The position numbers were made by a program, and so were the translations under genes. Below the pieces are notes generated by a model. That model was given only the letters and a program-made list of their open reading frames with translations, had not been told where the DNA came from and searched no databases. Of a stretch of 9,228 nucleotides of DNA, positions 1 through 6,931 are shown in pieces. Within the stretch, counting starts at the first letter, position 1. Each line of letters begins with the position of its first letter. Origin of the DNA: an uncultured bacterium (GTDB lineage: Bacteria; Cyanobacteriota; Vampirovibrionia; Gastranaerophilales; Gastranaerophilaceae); the NCBI GenBank assembly GCA_937894665.1, contig CALAWF010000007.1:1-9228 (forward strand). The letters run 5' to 3'.

Positions 1-1028
1 TTTCTTATTTTGTCGGTTGAAGTTGTAAAGTCTATTGCAGTGAAGACAAAAGGACTGTTTTCTGTTAATTCTTCTTCAATTAATAGAGAAAATTTGTTTT
101 TGTCAACTCTGTTCAAACGTTTTTTAATATCAAAAATTTCCTGTTTAACATCTTTTGTTTCATCGAATAAGTATTCATCATTTTCGGTTAAAGTGTTAAA
201 CTTTTCTTTGGCATTCAATAAAACAATTGCAGATTGAGAATTTGCAGGTTTAGTCAAAAGCATTTCAAGAACTTCGTACAATTGGAAATCAAATACTTGC
301 CCAAGTCCTAAAATCTCTCCTAAACCGTTGATTATTTGATTTAATACGAGCAATCCGTTTTCATTGTTTGTATTAATAATTTCAAATAAATCTGTAAGGT
401 ACGGAATTTCGCCTGCAATATTTTCGGGCATTGCAGATGTTTTCATCGCTTGGATTATCTCATTGGTCGCTTTTTTATTTCCGTAGGATACTAAGAATTT
501 CACTCCATCCAATTTTTCAAATTCGTCGTTGGAGTTTAGTTTTTCTTGTGCAATATTGTATATCTCTTCGTCTTTTAGTAGTGCAAGAGTAGATGCACAA
601 TTTGAACTTAAATAGTTGTTTTCACTAAAGGCATTTGCTCTTAAAAAATCCAGTGCCAATGGGTCTTGAATATAAGAGAAAAATTTTGCACAGTAGGCTT
701 TTTCATCTTCTGTGCCATTTTCAAACAAATCAAGCATTTTGTCTGTTAAATCTTCATCTGCGAAGTTTGCTAGCGTTGAAACTATAAACTCTTCATATGA
801 CGGCGAGTAATATTTTAGGAAATCTATCAAATTTTGATAATTTTTCTCATTGCAATTTTTAGATAGTCTTTTAGTAACATTTTGTTTTACAAAATCGAAT
901 AAAAAATCTTCACTATCTACCAATTCTTTAAATAGTTCAACGTCAGGTTTATTTATAACATCAAACGCAACAGGTTCAAAATCACGAGGATTTTTGCCTG
1001 TTAATTTTTTTAATTTATCACTGCTCAT
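1..1028 (-). CDS. Hypothetical protein, probably all-helical (HEAT-like), 3' end outside window
   Basis: An open frame runs without a stop from an ATG at 1026-1028 on the minus strand to the window edge, giving the first 342 residues. It begins MSSDKLKKLTGKNPRDFEPV. An AAGG ribosome binding site sits about 10 nt upstream, in the 15-nt gap after the DprA-like gene, so the two are almost certainly co-transcribed. I do not recognise the family. The protein is acidic, rich in Leu, Glu, Asp, Asn and Lys, and has no signal peptide or membrane segment. From about residue 75 to 290 it reads as successive amphipathic helices (for example around DEKAYCAKFFSYI and FEKLDGVKFLVSYGNKKA), much like HEAT/ARM-type helical repeats, which usually serve as protein-binding scaffolds. 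That fold is an inference from sequence texture. The reading frame is convincing because it is long, in operon context and preceded by a Shine-Dalgarno site; its function is unknown. Confidence 0.82.
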   Translation of the reverse strand, partial: MSSDKLKKLTGKNPRDFEPVAFDVINKPDVELFKELVDSEDFLFDFVKQNVTKRLSKNCNEKNYQNLIDFLKYYSPSYEEFIVSTLANFADEDLTDKMLDLFENGTEDEKAYCAKFFSYIQDPLALDFLRANAFSENNYLSSNCASTLALLKDEEIYNIAQEKLNSNDEFEKLDGVKFLVSYGNKKATNEIIQAMKTSAMPENIAGEIPYLTDLFEIINTNNENGLLVLNQIINGLGEILGLGQVFDFQLYEVLEMLLTKPANSQSAIVLLNAKEKFNTLTENDEYLFDETKDVKQEIFDIKKRLNRVDKNKFSLLIEEELTENSPFVFTAIDFTTSTDKIR

Positions 1029-1043
1029 AAAAGAGTTACCTTA

Positions 1044-1643
1044 TTAATCTAAATAGAATACAGTGATAACTTTATGACCTTCTTCAGCGTATTGAACAGC
1101 ATTGTGAAGAGTTTTACTTGTGTGAGATAAGAAACAAATCAATTGATTACATTCATCAATAATCTCACGGTTACAAATTCTTGATGCGTCTGCAAGTGTC
1201 ATCATTGCTCTATCTGCATGCTCAATAATATTAGGAACACCAATCAATTGGTCTTGAACATCGCTAGGTTGTTGACCGATAGTTTGAGGTAAAACAACAC
1301 TAAGTTTATCTGGATTAGCTTTCATAGCTCCACGGATAGCCGCAGCATTTGTACCAGATGAACCACCTGATGTAATGATTGTATTTCCTTGCATAACAAG
1401 AGCTGTCGCAAGAGTTTCAATCATTTGTTGATGTGTGATAGGAAGATTACGGCTTCCGATAATTGCAATTTTCTTAGCTGATTGTTTGATTGTAGCTAAT
1501 TCCATTGCCAATTCATCAACTGTGTTTGGAGCATCTGATTTAACAGTATCCATATCTTCGTCAATAGGAACAACTATTGATTTTTGAACATCATCTCCAG
1601 CTTCGCCTGAACTTAAAATAATTTCCTTATCACTTTCTGTCAT
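1044..1643 (-). CDS. Stand-alone DprA-like Rossmann-fold protein
   Basis: This 199-residue protein contains one nucleotide-binding-like Rossmann domain. The motifs are a beta strand KKIAIIGSR (GSR at 63-65), then TIITSGGSSGTNAAAIRGA (SGGSSG at 92-97), and a C-terminal strand KVITVFYLD. They match the core of DprA/Smf, the loader of RecA on single-stranded DNA in transformation, and the related LOG-type fold. It lacks the extra N-terminal SAM/HhH and C-terminal winged-helix domains of full-length DprA (usually about 290-370 aa). Instead it has an acidic, probably disordered tail of about 45 residues. Short proteins of this type occur in cyanobacteria and are often annotated as DNA recombination-mediator protein A, but a role in recombination cannot be assumed, and nucleotide or nucleoside binding is equally possible. 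The ATG at 1641-1643 is preceded by AAGG 11 nt upstream. It is first in an operon with the unknown gene at 1-1028 and diverges from pcrA. Confidence 0.8.
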   Translation of the reverse strand: MTESDKEIILSSGEAGDDVQKSIVVPIDEDMDTVKSDAPNTVDELAMELATIKQSAKKIAIIGSRNLPITHQQMIETLATALVMQGNTIITSGGSSGTNAAAIRGAMKANPDKLSVVLPQTIGQQPSDVQDQLIGVPNIIEHADRAMMTLADASRICNREIIDECNQLICFLSHTSKTLHNAVQYAEEGHKVITVFYLD

Positions 1644-1666
1644 TTTTTCTTTTACCTTCTATCTAA

Positions 1667-1695
1667 TTGCATTAATTACATTTTTTGATTATGCT
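1667..1695 (+). promoter_or_regulatory. Possible weak promoter for pcrA
   Basis: TTGCAT (1667-1672), a 17-nt spacer and TATGCT (1690-1695) form a weak sigma-70-like pair, matching 3 of 6 and 4 of 6 consensus bases. It would start transcription near 1702 and leave a leader of about 30 nt. It overlaps the minus-strand promoter and its palindrome back to back, so the two directions might compete. No better plus-strand candidate is visible before pcrA, but the match is poor. Confidence 0.3.
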
Positions 1696-1726
1696 AATTA
1701 TAGCATATTTTTTTTTATTTGGGAAG
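1690..1726 (-). promoter_or_regulatory. Extended -10 promoter for the DprA-like operon, inside a palindrome
   Basis: On the minus strand, TGCTATAAT (TATAAT at 1697-1702, TGC at 1703-1705) is a perfect extended -10 element. A 17-nt spacer containing a 9-base A run separates it from TTCCCA (1720-1725), which matches 4 of 6 consensus -35 bases. Transcription would start near 1690, leaving a leader of roughly 47 nt before the ATG at 1643. The -10 lies within a 7-bp-arm palindrome (1690-1696 and 1701-1707, loop ATTA), which could be an operator. Confidence 0.6.
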
Positions 1727-1732
1727 AGGGTC

Positions 1733-4288
1733 ATGCAAAATCTATTAGAAAATCTTAATAAGGAGCAAGTTGAAGCCGTTAAAACAACAAAAGGACCTTT
1801 GTTGATTTTAGCAGGTGCAGGTTCAGGAAAAACAAAAGTTCTTACTACTCGTATTGCATATATGATTCAAAATGGAGTAAGACCTAGAAATATTTTAGCT
1901 GTTACATTTACCAACAAAGCCGCTAAAGAAATGAAAGAACGTATCGGGAAAATTATTGGAGAAGATACGGTTAAATATATGTGGGTGGGTACATTCCACG
2001 GTATTTGCGGACGTATTTTGAGAGAAAATATTGATAAATATAATACTGCAACCGGTAAAAACTTAGACAAGAATTTTACTATTTATGATGATTCTGATAC
2101 AAATCAAATTATTACAAGAGCTATTAAAAAGTTAAATTTGGATGATAAGGTTTATCAAACAAAACTTGTTAAATCTGTGATTTCTAACGCTAAAAACAAG
2201 ATGCAGGATGCAACAACTTTTGCAACCTTTGCAAGAGATTTCAAATCACAAAAAATTGCTTCTGTATATGAAGAATATGAAAAAACTCTAAATGCAAACA
2301 ATGCAATCGATTTTGATGATATGTTGATGTTGACAGTTAAACTTTTAGAACAAAACGAAGAAGTTCGTCAACAGTATTATGACAGATTTCAACATATAAT
2401 GGTCGATGAGTATCAGGATACTAACTTGGCTCAATATAAATTAGTTAACATGCTTTATACAAACTTAAAAACAGAAATTCCTGAATCTCGTTCTTTGTGC
2501 GTTGTAGGTGATGTTGACCAGTCCATTTATTCTTGGCGTGGTGCGGATTTTACAATTATTATGAACTTCCAAAAGGATTATAAAAATACAAAACTAATCA
2601 AGTTGGAACAAAACTACCGTTCGACTGCTCACATTTTGAATGCGGCAAACTCAGTTATTGAAAATAATGACGAACGTTTGGATAAGGTTTTATATTCAAA
2701 TAAAGGTGAAGGTGAAAAATTAAGTTACTATATCGCAGATGATGAAGCGGATGAAGCTAATTATATTGTAAGTAATATTCGCCGTACCGCAGGTGGAAAT
2801 TATAACAAATTTGCAATCCTTTATAGAACTAATAACCAATCACGAGCTTTAGAAGAAGCGTGTATGGCAACAGGTCTGCCTTATAGAATTTACGGTGGTA
2901 CAAAGTTCTATGATAGAGCGGAAGTTAAGACTGTTTTATGTTATTTAAAATTGATAAATAACACGGACGATTCTCAAAGTTTGCGTCGTGTAATCAATAT
3001 TCCAAAACGTGGAATTGGTGATACTACAATGCAAAATTTAACAAAATTTGCAAACGAAAGAGATATTAGCTTGTATGAAGCAATCAAAATTTGCGAACAA
3101 TCCGAATTAAATGCAAAAACTCAATCTAAATTGAAAGGTTTTGCTAATTTAATTTTGAAATTTCAGCAAGCAAAAGATTCTTATACCTTGAAAGAATTTG
3201 TAACCTTGGTGATTGAAAAATCCGGTTATCTTGCAGAATTACAGGCAAAAGCTGCTAATGATCCTGAGTTCCAAGACGATATTAACAACTTGCAAGAACT
3301 TGTTAACGTTGCAGAAGAATTTGTTCCGGAAGAAGAAGATAATATCTTAGGTGAATTCTTACAACAAGTTGCCTTGGTGTCAGATTTGGATTCAATGGAA
3401 GAAGAAGCTAACAATGTTACAATGATGACATTACACGCCGCAAAAGGTTTGGAATTTCCAATAGTATTTATTGCCGGCATGGATGAAGGAATTTTCCCTT
3501 CACAAAGAACTCTTCAAGTTCCATCAGAAGTCGAAGAAGAACGTCGTTTGATGTATGTAGGTATTACAAGAGCGGAAGAAAAATTGTATCTTGTATCTGC
3601 AAAACGTCGTCAAACTTGGGGTGAATATAGATACTACAATCCTTCAAGATTTATTGAAGAAATTCCACAAAACTTGATTGAATCTTCTGAATCTATGGGT
3701 GGAAGTGGTTCTGCTTCAACATTTAGAAGTGCCGTATCCAGAGCAAAAGCAAATTCAGCCCAATCTGATAGTGATGGTTATATCAAACCTTCTTCCGGAT
3801 TTGGTGCAAACTTTGTTGCTCCACAAAGAAAAGGACTTGCAAGTGGTGGAAGAACTCATACTTCTTCAACTTCAAGTTCTTCCAATAGTTATGGTTCAAA
3901 TTCGTCTTATGCAAAGCCATCTTATACAAAACCCGTTTCAAACAGAACTCCGCATAGAGCGATGGTTGTAAAATCTGCGATTAACCAAAAACGTCAAGAA
4001 GAAGCAAGACGTGCTGCCGGATCTAATGCTATCAACGCTCTTCGCAAAATGTCTGCTGAACGTCAAAATGAGAGAAAACTCGCAGAAGAACGTGAAGTTC
4101 AAAGAAAATCTGCCCCTATTATAGAGGATGTATTTGAAGTTGGGCAAAGAGTTTTCCATGGACAAATGGGGATTGGGCATATTACAGATGTTATGAACAT
4201 TGGCGAAAGTGTAATGTACACTATTGACTTTGGAGCAAAAGGCAAAAAGGCAATGGATGCAACTTATGCCAAATTGAAGAAGTTTTAA
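1733..4288 (+). CDS. pcrA: UvrD/PcrA-type superfamily 1A DNA helicase
   Basis: This ATP-dependent 3'-5' DNA helicase of the UvrD/PcrA family acts in nucleotide excision repair, clearing of RecA or stalled RNA polymerase, and replication restart. The 851 residues show the full motif set: Walker A AGAGSGKT (27-34, Lys33), Ia AVTFTNKAAKEM, GTFHG, Walker B DEYQDT (225-230), III GDVDQSIYSWRG (from 259), IV LEQNYRS, V TLHAAKGLEFP (from 566) and VI VGITRAEEKLYLV (from 609). A Ser/Gly-rich low-complexity linker follows (about 651-740), then a charged helix of about 40 residues, then a C-terminal module (about 798-851, FHGQMGIGHITDV) like the Tudor/KOW-type RNA-polymerase-binding tail of PcrA. At 851 aa it is longer than Bacillus PcrA (about 720-740 aa), mostly through the linker. 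I chose the ATG at 1733, preceded by GGGAAGAGGG, over an upstream in-frame TTG at 1685, because the family starts close to NLNKEQ. Rep or UvrD are alternative names, but the C-terminal module favours PcrA. Confidence 0.95.
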   Translation: MQNLLENLNKEQVEAVKTTKGPLLILAGAGSGKTKVLTTRIAYMIQNGVRPRNILAVTFTNKAAKEMKERIGKIIGEDTVKYMWVGTFHGICGRILRENIDKYNTATGKNLDKNFTIYDDSDTNQIITRAIKKLNLDDKVYQTKLVKSVISNAKNKMQDATTFATFARDFKSQKIASVYEEYEKTLNANNAIDFDDMLMLTVKLLEQNEEVRQQYYDRFQHIMVDEYQDTNLAQYKLVNMLYTNLKTEIPESRSLCVVGDVDQSIYSWRGADFTIIMNFQKDYKNTKLIKLEQNYRSTAHILNAANSVIENNDERLDKVLYSNKGEGEKLSYYIADDEADEANYIVSNIRRTAGGNYNKFAILYRTNNQSRALEEACMATGLPYRIYGGTKFYDRAEVKTVLCYLKLINNTDDSQSLRRVINIPKRGIGDTTMQNLTKFANERDISLYEAIKICEQSELNAKTQSKLKGFANLILKFQQAKDSYTLKEFVTLVIEKSGYLAELQAKAANDPEFQDDINNLQELVNVAEEFVPEEEDNILGEFLQQVALVSDLDSMEEEANNVTMMTLHAAKGLEFPIVFIAGMDEGIFPSQRTLQVPSEVEEERRLMYVGITRAEEKLYLVSAKRRQTWGEYRYYNPSRFIEEIPQNLIESSESMGGSGSASTFRSAVSRAKANSAQSDSDGYIKPSSGFGANFVAPQRKGLASGGRTHTSSTSSSSNSYGSNSSYAKPSYTKPVSNRTPHRAMVVKSAINQKRQEEARRAAGSNAINALRKMSAERQNERKLAEEREVQRKSAPIIEDVFEVGQRVFHGQMGIGHITDVMNIGESVMYTIDFGAKGKKAMDATYAKLKKF

Positions 4289-4310
4289 TTACAAGGTAAT
4301 GTTTGTAATT
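4287..4310 (+). other. Inverted repeat at the pcrA stop codon
   Basis: AATTACAA (4287-4294) and TTGTAATT (4303-4310) form a perfect 8-bp AT-rich stem with an 8-nt loop, beginning in the pcrA stop codon. A further TTTGTAAT copy follows 4 nt later. There is no T run after it, so it is probably not a terminator by itself. It might stabilise the 3' end of the mRNA. The stem is weak and could be due to chance in AT-rich DNA. Confidence 0.35.
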
Positions 4311-4327
4311 AAAGTTTGTAATAAAAA

Positions 4328-4367
4328 GGCTCTAAGGCATTATGGCTCTGAGGCACTAAGGTCTTTG
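4328..4367. repeat. Degenerate 8-bp tandem repeat, consensus GGCnCTAA
   Basis: Consecutive 8-mers read GGCTCTAA, GGCATTAT, GGCTCTGA, GGCACTAA, GGTCTTTG. The first four occupy 4328-4359; the last is a decayed unit. Read as a 16-mer, GGCTCTAAGGCATTAT is repeated with four changes at 4344-4359. The tract has no open frame and lies between the convergent 3' ends of pcrA and secF. It looks like a short mini-satellite; its role is unknown. Confidence 0.6.
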
Positions 4368-4379
4368 TGTAATTTAATT

Positions 4380-4406
4380 CGTCGTTCTGAGCGAAGCGAA
4401 GAATCT
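4380..4406. repeat. Short hairpin repeat-like motif
   Basis: TTCTGAGCGAAGCGAAGAA (4385-4403) folds symmetrically: TTCT pairs with AGAA, a tandem G-A/A-G mismatch follows, GC pairs with GC, and the loop is GAA. Tandem sheared G-A pairs are a known stable RNA arrangement. From memory, near-identical strings (CATTCTGAGCGAAGCGAAGAATC) recur between genes in unrelated bacterial genomes. Within this window there is only one copy, so calling it a dispersed repeat depends on that recollection and was not checked. Its base composition is richer in G and C than the flanks. Confidence 0.5.
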
Positions 4407-4447
4407 CTAACGTAGCAAATACAAATAACGTATGCGAAATTTATAAC

Positions 4448-4480
4448 AAAAAAGACGAGTATAATCTACTCGTCTTTTTT
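4448..4480. terminator. Bidirectional intrinsic terminator between pcrA and secF
   Basis: A perfect 14-bp stem (4448-4461 with 4467-4480) has core GACGAGTA/TACTCGTC, flanked by A6 and T6, and a 5-nt loop TAATC. A T run follows the GC core on both strands, so the hairpin can end plus-strand transcription from pcrA and minus-strand transcription from secF, whose stop codon is 20 nt away. This is the strongest hairpin in the window. Confidence 0.92.
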
Positions 4481-4499
4481 AATATTTTTTATAAAACAA

Positions 4500-5480
4500 T
4501 TAACCTTCAACAGCCATGTGTTTTGGTTGACCTTTCTTTTCTTCCCAGAAGTCAACTAACATAGAGCAGAAGAAGATACTAGAATAAGTACCAACAACTA
4601 CACCAATCATCATTGCTAGAACGAAATCTTTAGTTGTAACTCCGCCGAAGAAGTATAACGCTGCAAGTGTGATGAATGCTGTTAATGAAGTGTTAACACT
4701 TCTTGTCAATGTTTGGTTAACTGAAGCATCAACGATTTCACCATAAGTCATTTTCTTACCGTAGTATCTTAAGTTTTCTCTGATACGGTCGAATGTTACG
4801 ATTGTATCGTTGATTGAGAAACCTATCAATGTCAAAATTGCGGTTAAGAATAATCCATCGATTTGTACATTGCAGAAAATACCAAGAATTGAAAATACAC
4901 CCATTACAAATAATACGTCGTGTACCAAACCTAGGATTGCAGCAATTGCGTATTCAAGTTTAAATCTGAAGGAAATGTAAATAACCATACCAACAATTGC
5001 TAAAAGCAATGCAACTAATGACATTTTAAACAATTCATTTCCAAGAGTTGGACCAACTGATGAAACTTGAACAAGTTCAGCATTTTTGTATTCTTTTTTG
5101 ATTGTTGTTGAAATTTGATTAGATAGGTCTGAACCTTCATCAATGAATTTTGTTCTGATTGAAATAATAGATTTAATATTATTGTTTTCAGCGGTTGGGT
5201 TAACGTTCAATACTTGTAAGTAAGTGTTTGTAACGCCGATGTTATCAAGGTCTTCTCTTGTTTTTGCAAGGTCATCGCTTGAAACTGCATCCTGAACCCC
5301 ATATTGAAGAATTGTTCCACCTGTATAATCGATACCAACTTTCACCGGAGAGTGAGTTGGGTATGTAATCATTGAATATATCATTGCTATAATTCCCGGA
5401 ATTAATAGCAACGCAGAGATACACATCCATAGTACTCTGTATTTAACTACGTGTACTCCATTTTTCTTGAAATTAAACAT
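4500..5480 (-). CDS. secF: Protein-export membrane protein SecF
   Basis: SecF works with SecD at the SecYEG translocon, using the proton-motive force to pull preproteins out of the membrane channel. The 326 residues match the usual SecF size (E. coli about 323). Family marks are an N-terminal membrane segment (about 14-38), VGIDYTGGT (48-56), a periplasmic P1-like domain, VGPTLG (142-147) leading into membrane segment 2, then FSINDTIVTFDRIREN (221-236, carrying the conserved Asp225 and Asp231/Arg232 region), NQTLTRSVNTS (255-265) and two final membrane segments. The ATG at 5478-5480 has GAGGT about 9 nt upstream. It lies 22 nt downstream of secD in the same operon, and a strong terminator follows its stop. 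No truncation or missing motif is visible. Confidence 0.96.
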   Translation of the reverse strand: MFNFKKNGVHVVKYRVLWMCISALLLIPGIIAMIYSMITYPTHSPVKVGIDYTGGTILQYGVQDAVSSDDLAKTREDLDNIGVTNTYLQVLNVNPTAENNNIKSIISIRTKFIDEGSDLSNQISTTIKKEYKNAELVQVSSVGPTLGNELFKMSLVALLLAIVGMVIYISFRFKLEYAIAAILGLVHDVLFVMGVFSILGIFCNVQIDGLFLTAILTLIGFSINDTIVTFDRIRENLRYYGKKMTYGEIVDASVNQTLTRSVNTSLTAFITLAALYFFGGVTTKDFVLAMMIGVVVGTYSSIFFCSMLVDFWEEKKGQPKHMAVEG

Positions 5481-5502
5481 TTTATATTTACCTCATACTT
5501 TC

Positions 5503-6834
5503 TTAGTCTAAAATACCAAAACGAGCTTTTTCACGTTTTGTTTCTGTAACTTCATAGCCCTTGCCGATTTCAGATTTTGATAAACCGAATAATGCAGGGT
5601 ATTTTAATTCTCCTGTACCGAAGATTAAGTGCATGAAGTTTTTAGTAACTGTAATTGCTGTAAACATTGAAACAAGAACACCAATTGCAAGTGTTAAAGC
5701 GAAACCTTTAACAACACTTGTACCTAAGAAATACAAGATTACGCAAGTAAGAATTGTTGTCATGTTTGAATCGAAAATACTTGTGAATGCTCTGTCAAAA
5801 CCTGTGTTGATTGCAGTGAACAAGTTTCTGCCGGCTTTCAATTCTTCTTTTGTTCTTTCAAAAATCAAGATGTTCGCATCAACCGCCATACCAACTGACA
5901 AAATGAAACCTGCGATACCTGCAAGTGTTAATGTTACCGGAATAGCTTTGAATAAAGCAAACAAGATTAAACCGTAAACAACAAGTGCGATGTCAGCAAT
6001 TGCACCAGGTAATCTGTAAGCGTAAATCATAAATATCATTACAAATCCAATACCGATAATTGCTGCAAATTTTGATTTTTCAATACTATCAGAGCCAAGA
6101 GTTGGTCCAACTGTGTTTTCTTGAATAATTTCAGATGGAACAGGTAATGCACCTGCGTTCAACAAGTTAACCATTTTTTGAGCTTCTTCGTATTGGAATC
6201 CGCTGCTACCGCCTGAGATTTCAGCTCTGCCACCAAAGATGGCTTCTCTGATTACAGGAGCAGAAATTTCTTCATTATCAAAATAGATAGCCATTTGTTG
6301 ACCAACTAATTGTTGAGTTAATTCTGCAAATTTGTTAGCCCCATTCGCATTGAATTCTAATGAAACTGTCCATTGACCGGTTTGGTCTGTTCCGATTGAT
6401 GCAGATTTAAGGTCTTGACCGGTCAATCCTGTTGGTTCCCACATCAAAGTTCCTTTGTCATCTCTTTTGGGTTGATGGTTTGCATCAAATACCGGTTTTT
6501 TGAATTCCAATTGAGCTGTTTTACCTAGGTATGCTTCAGCTTCTTTCAAGTCTGTAACGTTCGGAATTTCAACTAAAAGTCTTTTATCTCCAACTTGAGC
6601 AACACTTGTTTCTGAAACCCCAAGTTTGTTAACACGGCTTTCAATAGCAACTTGAAGTCTGCTCATAACCTCAGGAGTAATAGTTCTTACTGTATCTGTT
6701 GTTCTAGCTTCAAGTAAAATTCTTGAACCGCCAACAAGATCAAGTCCTAGTTTTGTAGGCTTTTTGTAAATCGTAATCAAAGATGCAATTACGATGGCTA
6801 CAATCACCCAAAACATAATAAGTTTGTTTTTCAA
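5503..6834 (-). CDS. secD: Protein-export membrane protein SecD
   Basis: SecD is the partner of SecF in the SecDF complex, an RND-superfamily membrane protein that completes Sec export. It has 443 residues, the compact form (E. coli SecD is about 615). Seen in order: a first membrane segment (about 5-23), GLDLVGGSRILLEA (30-43), a periplasmic domain (about 45-235), LNAGALPVPSEI (225-236), VGPTLG (242-247), membrane segments near 255-273 and 279-299, GMAVDANILIFERTKEE (315-331, with Asp319, expected in proton transfer), FDSNMTT (354-360) and two last segments to about 400. The start is TTG at 6832-6834, chosen because AGAGGA lies 7 nt upstream. The next in-frame ATG, six codons on, has no ribosome binding site and would trim the membrane segment. 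The stop lies 22 nt before secF. A separate promoter is visible upstream. Confidence 0.96.
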   Translation of the reverse strand: MKNKLIMFWVIVAIVIASLITIYKKPTKLGLDLVGGSRILLEARTTDTVRTITPEVMSRLQVAIESRVNKLGVSETSVAQVGDKRLLVEIPNVTDLKEAEAYLGKTAQLEFKKPVFDANHQPKRDDKGTLMWEPTGLTGQDLKSASIGTDQTGQWTVSLEFNANGANKFAELTQQLVGQQMAIYFDNEEISAPVIREAIFGGRAEISGGSSGFQYEEAQKMVNLLNAGALPVPSEIIQENTVGPTLGSDSIEKSKFAAIIGIGFVMIFMIYAYRLPGAIADIALVVYGLILFALFKAIPVTLTLAGIAGFILSVGMAVDANILIFERTKEELKAGRNLFTAINTGFDRAFTSIFDSNMTTILTCVILYFLGTSVVKGFALTLAIGVLVSMFTAITVTKNFMHLIFGTGELKYPALFGLSKSEIGKGYEVTETKREKARFGILD

Positions 6835-6841
6835 TTTCTTT

Positions 6842-6847
6842 TCCTCT
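6842..6847 (-). promoter_or_regulatory. Ribosome binding site that sets the TTG start of secD
   Basis: AGAGGA on the minus strand is a close match to the anti-Shine-Dalgarno complement and lies 7 nt before the TTG at 6832-6834. The in-frame ATG six codons later lacks any such site, so TTG is the better start. Confidence 0.75.
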
Positions 6848-6858
6848 TTATATCTACA

Positions 6859-6888
6859 ACTATATTTTATATTTGATTATAAATTCAA
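6859..6888 (-). promoter_or_regulatory. Putative promoter of secDF
   Basis: On the minus strand, TTGAAT (6883-6888, 4 of 6 consensus bases), an 18-nt spacer and TATAGT (6859-6864, 5 of 6) precede secD, predicting a start near 6852 and a leader of roughly 18 nt containing the AGAGGA site. It lies directly downstream of the dapA terminator, which supports secDF as a separate unit. The AT-rich context makes chance matches likely. Confidence 0.5.
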
Positions 6889-6894
6889 ATAATG

Positions 6895-6931
6895 AAAAAG
6901 GAATTAGTCCTCCTCGACTAATTCTTTTTTT
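6895..6931. terminator. dapA: Intrinsic terminator overlapping the end of dapA
   Basis: GAATTAGTC (6901-6909) and GACTAATTC (6916-6924) form a perfect 9-bp stem with a 6-nt loop. On the minus strand the stem is followed by CTTTTT; on the plus strand by seven Ts. The minus-strand 5' arm and loop lie in the last dapA codons (ELVEED), and the stop codon is inside the 3' arm. It should end dapA transcription before secD. Confidence 0.75.

Noticed and set aside
10..1047. Plus-strand open frames at 10-237 and 850-1047
   Set aside because: They are antisense to the long minus-strand gene at 1-1028, have no ribosome binding site and encode Ser/Phe-rich strings typical of reversed AT-rich coding sequence.
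1867..4180. Several short frames on both strands inside the helicase gene
   Set aside because: The helicase motifs cover the whole region in one frame; the others lack start signals and recognisable content.
4328..4447. CRISPR-like array
   Set aside because: The repeat units are only 8 bp, directly adjacent and without spacers.
5561..5977. Plus-strand open frame of 138 codons
   Set aside because: It lies wholly antisense within secD, whose protein is clearly conserved in motif order, so this is a shadow frame.
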